DNA from: Platycnemis pennipes
Taxonomy: Eukaryota; Arthropoda; Insecta; Odonata; Platycnemididae
Assembly (NCBI GenBank): GCA_933228895.1
Contig: OW121847.1
Coordinates: 81,447,656 to 81,511,655 of the forward strand
Direction: 5' to 3'
Length of the DNA: 64,000 nt
The notes beneath the pieces are model-generated. The model ran no database searches. It saw nothing but the letters and a program-made list of their open reading frames with translations, and had not been told where the DNA came from. Each line of letters starts with the position of its first letter. Position 1 is the stretch's first letter. Position numbers and translations under genes: made by a program. Positions 42,801-54,800 of this stretch are shown one piece after another.

Positions 42801-45800
42801 GTCAAAGGCATGCTTAGGCCACAAGGTTTAGTAGTACATTGATTTGTTTTACTTTGCATTAAATGATAAAGCATTCTGCAGGCCAAATCATTGCTTGAAA
42901 AATATAATCTTCAATACAGGAACACTGAACTTTCCCCAGAAGTATTAGGTACTGCACATCAATTCACATATGTTAAATATTTCATTTCAAATTTTATCCA
43001 ACTATGTATTGCCTAATTGATGAATCAATACGTACTGATACTTAAAAATAATTAAGAGTATAACTAAGAATTTGACTTTGCTCAACCAATTTCTCGTAAC
43101 ACCATGTCACAGGACTTATACCTAGCCAAGTGAAACCAGTGTAACCCACTACAGACTCAAATCTATTTTATGTTATTGAAACATTTTGATTTGTGGATTT
43201 TATGTTTGCATAATTGTATTTCATAAAAGCCTGCTTTGAAAAAAAATAATTTGAGGACTAAACCAAATTGTTTTAATTGAGCAATTTCTGATATCTGCGA
43301 ATTTGACAAGAATGTATGTATTTGGTTAGTGTTTTATGCAGTAAATGAATCGACGTGAATTTTTTGTTTTGTACCCTATGTTGTCTTTTGCATATGGCAG
43401 TTGAGTAATTAATAATCTTCATAATTTAAAAGCATTACATATGTATTATGAAATCATATGTTGTACTTTAAGCTGATTCCAGGTGAGTCCTGTTTAATTT
43501 AGGTAATATCAAATCTCACTTACTCAAATGAACATTATATTATGGAGTTCCTAAACTGCGTAGGGTGCAGTCAATCCTGTGGATTTTCATTTTAAATGGT
43601 TTTGAATTAAGAATAAGGGGCTCGCAAAACTAGAATAATATACTGATGATGAATTCAGATTGATGCATTTAATTGTAATGAAGGTAGAGATGGGAGGAAT
43701 AGCAGATTTCTTGAATTCAAATATGTATTAATCATTGACTCAAATATTAGAATACCTAAAATTTTGAATACTTCGAATACCATAATTGCAATTGATAAAT
43801 TAAATGTTATTCTGATAATTTATTTGTTACCTGTTGAAGTAAAAAGCTATAACTTGATTAAATTAAAAAAATTAATTCTAGTTTTAAAATTTAAAATATG
43901 CAATAAAATAATTACAGATGTGTAAATACTACCTCGATTTTAGAAAGTATTTGATAGTCGAGATCTTGAACAATGATGCATAAATATAAAGTTCAAACCC
44001 TTGAATATCACACCATACAGTTGGATACCCATTTGGGCACCATCGCTGAGTGCTATACTGGGCATGTTGATGAACTATGTCACATAGGTTGTGAGAATTA
44101 GTGGATGTTCTCGAGGACAGATTTCTGAGGTTAATATTGCCAAGTTTAATCTTGACTATAAATTTTCAATTTACTTGGATTTTGACACTAGTTTGTGGCT
44201 AATCCAAAACTGGACAGAACTTGAAGGTGTATTAACATTTATAAAATTTAATATATTCAGCAGTCCATAATTGGTAGTTATTAGACTTAGGTTGATACCG
44301 ATAGCAGTTAGCATTTTTCAAATACTTCGATACTTTCAAGTACTCGTTTTTTTTCAGATACTTGTATTCAAAAGAATTCGTTTGGTGAAAATCATTTAAA
44401 AACATATAATTTTGAAATCCTGCCTTCTTCAATGGACCTACCAACGTGTCGCATACTTGTTTACTTAGCTGCGATCTTCGTGAGAGTAAAAGCGAGACAA
44501 GTTCTTAGAATTGGCTATGGGAAAGTCTGAGGCAAAAAGCTCAACCTCCTCCGAAAAGAAGATGAAAATCCACGTACGAAGAAAGTTAGCTGAAATAGCA
44601 GCAAAAATTAAACTTCTGCCGTCAACTCAAATTTGTTCTGCTCAATGCATATGTTGTTCCGCGTTTCCACCCACATTCCAAGCTCGTTTTCCAAAAATAT
44701 AAATTTCAAATTTCGTGTCATGGTCAAGTTTTATGACATTAATGGATTCGCATTAGAAATTTTAAAATGAAGATGAAGGTGTTTGTCGTGTGCCTCCAAT
44801 ATTGCATACTTACGGAGAAAACCTGGCTTTCATTAATTTGGCTGATATGTTCTCTATGAATTTCGCTTCTTCCTTTATTGGGATATCAAGCCTCAAAGTT
44901 GATTCTATATATACTTTTTGCATGAATAGTATACACAAAACATGCTATTTGGTCATATAGTCATCATTAATTATTGAGGTCGCATCAAGACAAGGTATCA
45001 TACATATTTTTTTGGGAGGCGTAATAATTGAAAATGATACTTTGTTACAATAAATTAATGCCAGCAAAGAACTAACTTGATGGCAGCATGTTTGTCCCCT
45101 AGAAGTAATGCAGCCCTCACATACGTCTTCAACATAACCCGAGAGGGCCTAACTTGTTCAGCAAGTTTTCCTAGTTACCATGTTCAGGATTTCGGGTCCC
45201 ACCAAAAACGTGCTAACGAGAGTCCACTGTATTTGGGTGTACCTACAGGTTTAGAGTTTCCTGAGCAAGTGTTTTTAGAAACTAGTAGGGATGTGCGAGT
45301 AGCTCTTTTTGACCTCGAGTCGAGTATCGAGTCGAGTTGTAAAGTACTCACGAGTATCGAGTCGAGTCGAGTTTGTACATTATTGTACATGAGTGAAGAG
45401 ACCCAGTTCTTACTTAAGTCATCGCAATTAAAGTTATTCAGCAATCTGACTATCAAATGGCAGGTCTACCTACCTAACGCATAGTTATAAACAGTCAAAA
45501 TATGGCACGTAGCGCAGGCCAAAAGACATAATGGAAATTTTCCGGTAGCTCTCGAAATAAGAAAATTACCTTCATTCCTAGGATTACTCAAAAATGTGTA
45601 AATTAGCTTGCAGTACGGTACCTAGAGTGTACTTAGGCATAATATGAGGCCTATATGAGTGACGTGCCCTATTAACTTTAAAGTAAGTCAGGAAGCAAAA
45701 TATTTTTTCTTAAGGAATACATAAGCCTAATTAGAAGAGCATTCCTTGTATTTCGCATTCCTATGTATTTCTTTTCAGAGCTAAACGCTTTCTCAGTGAT

Positions 45801-48800
45801 GTCGTGTATGCCAGGGTTAGTCCAACAGTACAGTGAATTTCATACAATATGCCTTATTTGTGCAGTAAATATTTGATAAGCTCACGCCTCAAATTTATGA
45901 TTGGCTGTTAATTACATAGATAGTTTTTAACACATAATTTTCTTCCTCTTCCAATTAATGGCACCATCTCTTCAAAATCGGTGATTTCTGCCTAAACATG
46001 ATAGAACTTAGAATCATAAAAAGGACCTGGGTCAATCACCCCCATTGAACACCCAATATCAGCACGGGTTATTTCCAATATCCATTAATGCAAGTTAATA
46101 ATGTTTGAACAATGAATTTTCATTCACGGATGAATGTGAGCAGGTACATGAATTTTGTATAGAGTCCTATGGATTAAAGTTTTTGATTTATAAGGAAATA
46201 TATTTGAACAAAAATTTATTATAGATAATTATCTATAGATATTTATAATTATCTATCTTAAGATATGACTAGGAACTTGAAATTAATGAGATAATTAATA
46301 ATCCTAAATAGGAAATAAAAAAATGGAATAGTAAAACTTATAAGTTTTATACGATACCTACATCATCCGTAATGCCCTTATAATAGGATGCCTACCATCC
46401 GTTACAAAATTTCCTTCACCCGTGAGTTTGAAGACCAATATCTCCAAGATGGCTGAAGCGATTCTAAAATAAAGTATATAAAATTAAAGCTTGTTTATTT
46501 CTACGTTTACTGGTAGTATTAAAATATTTTTACATTTTTTTTACTGAAGTACGTGTTTAAGAACGGATTTTTAGCGATTTTTTTTTTGATACCGGATGGA
46601 TCCATCGAATTCGGGCATCGTAAGAACAACACAGATTGAGATATCAAACTTACCTTTTTGCATATTGTAGCTAAGGGCTTTGTTAATAGTTATACGAAGT
46701 TTCATACTATTACGTTCATCAATATTTTTGTTATTGATGAATTTGTCAGACTGCGTTATTTTCCGTCCCGCACGCTTTCCGTTCCGGAAATCACCGTTTG
46801 GACCTTTCTCTTGCTCTCGAGTCATTAATATGCATCCACTTATGAAATCTCAGTAGAATTCGTTGATTATTTGATATCGATATATATTTATTTTCGGCTA
46901 TAAAAGCACGCTCAAATGTCCAGAGCATGCCTGGAAAGGTAGCGCGCGCGTGGAATCATCTGCTGCAAGCAGATCGCTGTGAATGAGTCATGAGGACTCG
47001 ACAATAGCGGAAAAAAGTATCGCCTTTAAGAATGCAAGTCAGTGTCATTTTAAGGACTGACGGTATCTTTGGAAGCATACCGTCATTATGCCTCCTCGCG
47101 CAAAGATTTTGGAGACGGAGTTGAAGATAATTTAAAATGTAATTTGTTTCTTTCGTCGAGAAGCCGTGAAATGCGGGGACAAAAGCTATCTCTCTTATCG
47201 CTGATTTTATTTTGGTGAATACTGCAACTTATAAAATTTTATTCAAGCATAGGCAAGGATATTTTTCCTGTGCATACTAGAGAAATTTTCTCGCGTGGTG
47301 TTTGGTGCGCGCGGTAGTTTCTACCTACGGTAGCTTGTAACTTGACAACCTCGAGCAGCTATCTCTCCAGGCCAAAAGTCCTGTCGCGTGGAGCTCGCTT
47401 TCCGAAATAAATATATACACGTTGAAAGCATATCTAATTCTCCCAATTTATTAAGTCATTTTACACGTTCTTAGTTTTCAAACACTCGAAGAATACCATC
47501 AAAACGAACTAAATTTCCGACTTCCGCATGCTGAGATAGCGCATTTTTAAATATTATTCGTTACGTAATTAGTAACTGATTAATCTATTTTAAACTCTGT
47601 TTAGTCTAAGATAAATATATGTTCCATATCTTATGCGAAGAAAAGAGAAGTGCCTTTTCATGTGTATCTTCAAGTGGGCGTTAAACTTGCTTCCCGGAAC
47701 TTGAATAATATCCGGCGTTTTTATCGGTCTCAGTCGAAAAATTAATTAATATAACAAGCTAAAAATATATTTTTGACATTATTAAACGTATAAATAAACA
47801 AGAATTAGTTCGATATACTTTATTTTAAAATTGAACTACTCATTTTTGTGATCTAAACCTTCAAACTCAGGGGATGGAATTTTACATGGACATTCGGTGC
47901 TTTGAGCTCGAATATAGTCCCCCACCCCAGACTTTTTCCGCGAATATTTCGGCCAAAAAGGGGGGGCTAGCTATATTCGGAGGAATACGGTACATATGCG
48001 GTTTCATAGACCGTGTAACCACCGATTCATCCATTCGTTCACGCAAACGTACATGAATCCGTTCACGTAAACGTACATGAAACCATTCACGCAAATGTAA
48101 ATGAACGTTCGTAAGTACATGTTCGTACGTGTTATCTACCGTGTAACCAGAGATTTACTCGATTTTGATGATAGCGCTTCCTTTCGGCAGATTTCTGAAC
48201 CTATTGGCCTTGGCGGCTCCGTCGACAAAAACTACTCGACTCGACTCGACTTTCGTAAAAATACTCGAGTGCTCGAGTCGAGTACCAACTACTCGACTCG
48301 ACTCGAATTTTCGAGTACTCGCACATCCCTAGAAACTAGTGCTAACTATGGTCCTAATAGAAGAACACTCTTAATATCTGAGCATGTTCAGCAGCCATCG
48401 CTGCCATCAAGTTAGTTCTTTACTGGCATTAATTTATTGTAACAAAGTATTATTTTCAATTATTACGCCTCCCAAAAAATATGTCCGATACCTTGTGTTG
48501 ATGCGACCTCAATAATGAATGATGACTACCTATATGACCAAATAGCACGTTTTCTGTACACCGTTCACGCAAAAAATAATATCTATACTCGTCTTTGAGG
48601 CTTGATGTCCAAAAAAAGGAAGAAGTGAAATTCATAGAGAGCATATCAGCGCGTAGATAAGTTAGCCTTTCAATTAATGCCAGTACCAGACGTTTTTTTA
48701 ATAATTACTTTTGAGGCTTGTTTTTGCAGTGAGGATGAAAAATGGCACATTTTTTAGAGTCGCAGAGGCCAGCTTCACTTTGGAGATTGTCATAATAATA

Positions 48801-51800
48801 TGAAAAGCACAAATGAAAGGAAATTTTGATATAATATAATGATACTTTTCAATGATGTCCTTTAAGTTTCAAGTATTTACTTATATTCATTTAAATTATT
48901 CTAGTCATATTACGAAACTGAGTTTTCTCTGTAAGCATGGAACATTGGAGGCATGCGACAAACACCTTCATCTTTATTTTAAAATTCCTAATGTGAATCC
49001 ATTAACGTCATAACACTTGACCATGCCACAATGTTTGAATTTTATATTTTTAGAAAACAAGCTTGGAATGTAGGCAGAAATGCCGAACACAACATATGTT
49101 TTGAGCAGAACAAACTTAAGTTGACGGCAGAACTTTAACTTTTGCCGCTATTTCAGCAAACTTTCTTCGTGCGTGGATTTTCATCTACTTTTCAAAGGAG
49201 GATGAACTTTTCGCCTCAGGCTTTCCCATAGCAAATTAAAAGCACTTGTCTCACTTTTACTGTCTCAAAGATCGCAGCTAAGTAAACAAATGCACAACAC
49301 GTTGGTAAGTCAGTTGAAGAGACGAGATTTCAAAATTATATGTTTTAAGATGATTTTCACTGAACGAATACTTTCAAATAAAAGTATCCAAAAAAAAAGT
49401 ACTCGAAAGTATCGAAGTATCAGGAAAATGGCCGATACCCAATACTCGCTACCAGTATTGGCCCAAGTCTAATAAAAAGACAACAGTTCCACCAGAATTT
49501 CATTTGTTGAAACTGTTGTCTTTCCTCCTTAAATTATGCAACAAAAGCCATCAACAGATTTGGCATTTCTCTTTCTTCTATATTTAGAGAATGAATGGCT
49601 AACAGCATTTATTTTCTCCTTCATCCTGTCATGGTGTAATTGATGTAGTGATAAACATGTCAAATATAGCACTGTATGGGTCCCAAAGATGTATGGTCCG
49701 ATATTCTAGGTACATATTCAAACTTAGTTTTTAGCATAGTTATTAAAGATCTGGAATATCAAATAATTTCTGGCATTAGAGTACTTGTGGGTGTTATTCA
49801 CACATCTCTAAATGAATGGTTTCAATCAGTAACTTAAGTAGACAAAACCTACTTCAGAAAGTTCATGGTAAAGCATATCCTACAAAATGTGGTTGTCCAC
49901 TGTAACCTTAAAAATATAGCTGACAGAAATGTCTTAAATATATTTCATATTCCAGAGGAAGATTAATAAAATTGTTAATTAGGTATATCAAATACATGGT
50001 ATGACACCATTCACTTCACTATTTACAAGAATCCACAAATCTGTATCATAGTAAATGAATGAATGCCTAGTTTCAATACATTTGGGCTTTGAGGGCTGTA
50101 TCTGTACAATGTGTGATATAGTTAACTTCTATTTAGTCATTGCTCTGTAATAGAGATGGTTTCTAATCGCCAAAGTTGATGTCTTTTCAGCATTTGTTTC
50201 GCCTTTGTTCCTCTGCTGTGGAGTGCATCAGTGCCTTAAGCGTTGATGGTATCCTGCAGATGCAACTTTTGCAGTGGGGTGCCCTTACTCGACTCCTTCC
50301 AACCTTTTTTGCTTATGATTACACCCTTGATGAAGGTGGTGTTACTCGCTCAGAAAATGCCAACCAACAGGTGAGTTAGTCCACATTTTTGCTTACAATC
50401 TTTGGTTTGTGAATGATGAGTATCTCTGTAGCATCCATCAAATACGTTACTGGTAGATCAGCATCATTCATATTAAATTAATAGTGATGTTAATAGTAAT
50501 ATAATAGCCACTGCATTGTGACTATGCAAATGTATATTGTTATGGTCCTTCTATGCTCTTATGCTGCATTTACATTTTTGTTGGAGAAAGAAATAAACTT
50601 TAATGGTATTTTTTGGAAGTGTCTGAATCACATTAAAATGTGATTCATCATTCAGTATACTTTATAATATATGGGTAGTTAACAATAAAGGTATAATGTA
50701 CTAGTTAGTATTACATTCATGATTTTTACAGTTTTAATTTACCTTAATGTCATAAATGAAAATATTTTGTGTGGCCTTTAACTCAATTTGCATTATTTTT
50801 GTTTGGAAATAGATTTATTCACTCAAGGATTATGTCATGAGTTACTAAATTAGGTAAGGTATCTGGAATGAGGTACCTATGTGTTTGGAATGAGGTACCT
50901 ATGTATTCTCACGGTGGGTGTCAATTGGGTGTTGTAATATATAAAAAATCTGTTGATGGTGAGGTCGAAATACTGTGCACACAAGATTACAATGTGCCTT
51001 AAATGTATGAAAATAAGGATGCCAAAGCATATAGAGTCACTCTGATAGAGTGGCTGACGAAGGCTAAGGGGCTGTACAAGTATTGCATACAACTTAGGGG
51101 AGGAGGGGGAGGATGGGACAACAGTTACAATGGACTATTGACAGAGAGGGGGGCTCTGGCATTCCATTTCATTGGAAAAACAACATTCATTGTTTATTTT
51201 GTAGATAATAAAGATGATACAGATAATAATTGGTGGATGAGGAAAAGTATTGAAAAATAAGTAAGGAATTCATAAAGAATATCTGTTTTATCATTAATGG
51301 AAGAGGAAGGGTTCATTGGGATACAATATGTAATTTAGAGATAGTCTAGGGGAATGCTGCTGAGCATTATAGGAGAGAAGGAGTTAGAAGAGTTAAAAAT
51401 CAGTGTTACATAATATAACAATACAATTCACATAGGGGCATCAATGTTTTTTGATGCTCTGTAGTGAATTGTATTGTGATTTTGGGCAAGAGACGTTAAT
51501 AAAATCTTAGTCATGCTTGTTTGAAATACTGGCTATATACTTAACTTAGGTGGTGCATACATATATATTTCATCAGCTGAATAATCTCCGAGGATCTTCT
51601 AAGGAAAGCTCAATTGACCATCAATGTGAATGTTACTAAGCTCTCCAATTATAATTGCATTCAAGTTTATTTGTGGGTAATGGGCTCAAGTACTACTACT
51701 AAAGTACTTCTTTTGGATCCTTTCTTAGAAAATAAATTATGTGTGGGCCATACCCTGTTAAGGGTGTAAAAGAAATTCACCCTGTGCATTGGACCATTTT

Positions 51801-54800
51801 TTTCCTGAATCACTCATTCTTGCATTCAGACTTTCTCATGGTGGTGTGTACATGGATAAGTAAACACTTTAAATAATACTGACATGAATTACAATAATCC
51901 AATTTTCAGGAGGTGTCAAACCGTCTTGCCAAGCTAGCTGTAGGTGCATGTGCTCGATTAGGGGGCTATCTGCAAAGTGAAGGAAGTTCAGAAGATGATT
52001 CTTTCTTGCCTCGAGAAACTCCAGCCAACCCTGTGGCAAGAGCAGCTCTTAGTGCTCTGCTAACTCCTTATCTGGCCAGGCAATTGGGCAAGGATCAGCC
52101 CCAAGAGGTGGTTACTTTAGTATTCATAGATTGAAATTGCAATCCCCAACACATGTCATTTCAAAATCCTTACGAAATGTGTTTGGAGACATTTTTTGTT
52201 ATCTATTTGATAAAAATGTTTTACTCTGTTAAGTGAATATTTAATGGTTAAGTTTTGTTGTATTTATTGATTTTAATTCTGATCTTATGGTGTGGTTAAT
52301 GCTCATGAGGCCCTATGTAAGTGCTACATTAATGATGTTATATCATGGTGTTGTTATTTTAGCTCCTCAAAATTTTAACGAGCAATACAGAAAATCCATA
52401 CCTTATATGGAATAATGGTACAAGAGCAGAGCTGGGGGAGCATTTGGAAGAGCAAGGCAAGAGATCTTGGGGTGGCAGTGAAGGTGGGGACCATGCTTTA
52501 CTTGCTGACTCCTCATTCAAATACTCTGCTCATGCCAAAGAGCTCATGGTGGGTGAAGTGTTCCTGAGAATCTACAATGAACAGCCTACATTTCCTATTG
52601 AGGTGAGTTCCAATAGAACCATGCCCAGTGACCTATTAGATAATAATTTAAAGAATATAAACCATGGGCTCCTGGAGTATCTGATAGTCATGCACATGAT
52701 CTGCTTAGACAATGTGGGCATTTATTCGGAACCGAAATCACTATTTTATACAAGAAATCATTAGATGGAAAAGAAAAATGAATTTTTGTGAAAAAATTAA
52801 TCTTCTAACCAGAGACATTCAGTCATAAATTAAAAATTTAAATATGGAAAAGATAACGCCCATCAAATGAGCTGCACTAAAGACTTCTATGTCATCCACC
52901 TCCCATCTTTGACTGTTTTAGGTATGAACGGGAGGGGAGTTGAGGTGGGGATGGGAGGTCTGCCTGCTCAGATCCTGTCGCATCCTATAAATAACTCAAA
53001 ACAAGTAAACAGCAAAGTATTTTCGTATATATTTTGGCGTGACTAAAAGTGTGCTTAAGTTTATGTACTTATTCACAAGTTAAGATGCAGTCTAATGTAC
53101 AGTGCCTTTCAAAATACCTTTCATGGAATCTAACAACCACTTCCGTTGGCAGAATCAGCTGTGTTCTCCCCTTTTGTGATTGGGTGAAGGAGCTGTGCAG
53201 TCTCAATTTGATTGGACGAAGGAATGACGTATGAGTCCTTCACATGCCCAATTTTGTGAAGGGGTTAAAAACATAAGATTTTTGCTACTTTGACCTATGT
53301 GACAGATCGAAAAATGGAAATATATGTCTCTTTATTTTCCAAACTCTATCAGATTTGGCAAATTAAAAATATGGTAAAGGACCCCATTGTAGTGGTGAAT
53401 ATTGTTGGAGATGTACACATATGCTATAATCTTTTGCATTTTGAAATATATCAAAGTTCTAAATTATCCATAATTCTATGAAAGCTTCAACAGGACCATG
53501 CCACAATGTGGAACCAACTTCATCTTAGCATGATGCTTTTTTCAACGTCTTTCACAGCAGTGTGAGCCATTGTGTAGCCAGAATTTCAAATGAGTAAAGT
53601 AGGTGACATGCACAGAAAGAATGCTGTACTAGCTCAAAGGTTGACAGGTTGGCTACAGTGCCATCTGCCACCGCATCAAGATCTGAGGGTGGGGGGGGGC
53701 ATTGGATATGGTGCACCGTATCTGATGTTCCTCTCATTGCACCTTCCGCGGTAGTGGGGACATTGTAGCTTCTGCCATCTGTCTACAATTCTCCTCAGGG
53801 TTGATTGGTAAAAGATACCTGTTTTTTTATTATGTAGGTATAAGAAGGAGTGAACTTTTGCCTACAGTTTTCCTCTGATTTAGTCACTGTTACCAAGTAG
53901 CAACATCTGCTGAATTACATCCTTTACTAATAGAGTGGTATGAGGTACTGTATCATTTTTTATACAATCCAACCACCCATTTCCTAGAGGGAAGTTCGTA
54001 ACAAAGGTGATTATGAACTTTTCAGCTTGTGCTTTCACTAGTACACCACTCACTTGGACATATAATGGTTGTTTTTGGTGGGGTGTCCAATGGCCATGAC
54101 TGACTTGTTGTATGTGTTTACAATGTAGTGGTTTTTCGAGGGCTTGGCCATAGCGTTACGTTTGGAAGTTGGCACTGACATCTGTGTCTTGACCATTCTT
54201 GAATTAGTCAAGACACGAAGGACTTTGTTTTGGGAAATTATGGGTGGTTCTTGTTTTGAGCAATGTGTAGTCAGTTTTCCAGCCAAGAGGGCAAGTGTAG
54301 AAATAGAGAAAGTTTGAGTTCACTTTCCGCCCACATTTTGCACACCATGTTGTTCACCCACTGCACCCAATGATTATGCCCAAATGAAACTATCCAGGCA
54401 TGTCATCTAACCATGACTATCGAATGATTGCAGCTGTCAGATGTGGCTGCTGCCAATGCAGCCACTTCTGACTTAGTTGACATGATAGCAAATAATTGGA
54501 GAATGATGGCAGCACCACTGTAATAGCCTTGCTTGTTTAAATTTTGACTTGCTGATGATGTTCTAAAAATAAAAATAACAACTTAGGAGTGCTATAAAGA
54601 AAATTGAATTCCATCCAATGTGCAAAAAACTTTGTTAAAAATGGACCACAGAAAAATAAACATCGTAAGTGGAATTTTGATCATAATGAAGTAACCATTT
54701 TTGACGGGAATAGACTTAACCTTGTTAAAAGTTGAACTTCGTTAAAAACTGGTGAGATTTAAGTGTGCTTGTCTGTATTATCAATTTCTTACAAGCTGCT

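Larger units (their letters stand above)
45286..48331 (+). mobile_element. hAT-like element copy A, 3,046 bp, 8-bp target duplication
   Basis: Ends TAGGGATGTGCGAGTA (left) and its inverse TACTCGCACATCCCTA (right), followed inward by ACTCGACTCGAG-type subterminal repeats. A perfect 8-bp duplication GAAACTAG flanks it (45278-45285 and 48332-48339), the hAT signature. The interior is made largely of sequences shared with the long-arm IS630-like family: a broken transposase start at 47088, arm sequence, and the outer terminus at 47992. Near the right end a 24-bp unit occurs three times (48036-48107). No hAT transposase was found, so it would be mobilised in trans. Confidence 0.8.
44282..49471. 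mobile_element. hAT-like element with ~1 kb inverted arms, split by a nested hAT-like insertion
   Basis: Left terminus TAGACTTAGGTTGATACCG and the inverted right end TAGACTTGGGCCAATACTGG form terminal repeats. Left (44282 to about 45100) and right (about 48400-49471) arms are reverse complements through most of their length, including the GACAAACACCTTCATCTT and AACTAACTTGATGGCAGC blocks. The 45286-48331 element plus its 8-bp duplication interrupts the centre; without it this copy is about 2.1 kb. The 23546-24750 element is a shorter relative. No transposase domain recognised. Confidence 0.65.

Noticed and set aside
42695..42886. Minus-strand ORF in intron 14
   Set aside because: No conserved pattern; ordinary intron sequence.
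45077..45484. A 135-residue ORF
   Set aside because: It runs across the border into the ACTCGAGTCGAG terminal repeats of hAT-like copy A, so the whole ORF is not a gene; only the part outside the repeat is discussed as a possible captured fragment.
51003..51260. An 85-residue ORF in intron 15
   Set aside because: Poly-glycine and biased composition, no family motif, no splice context.
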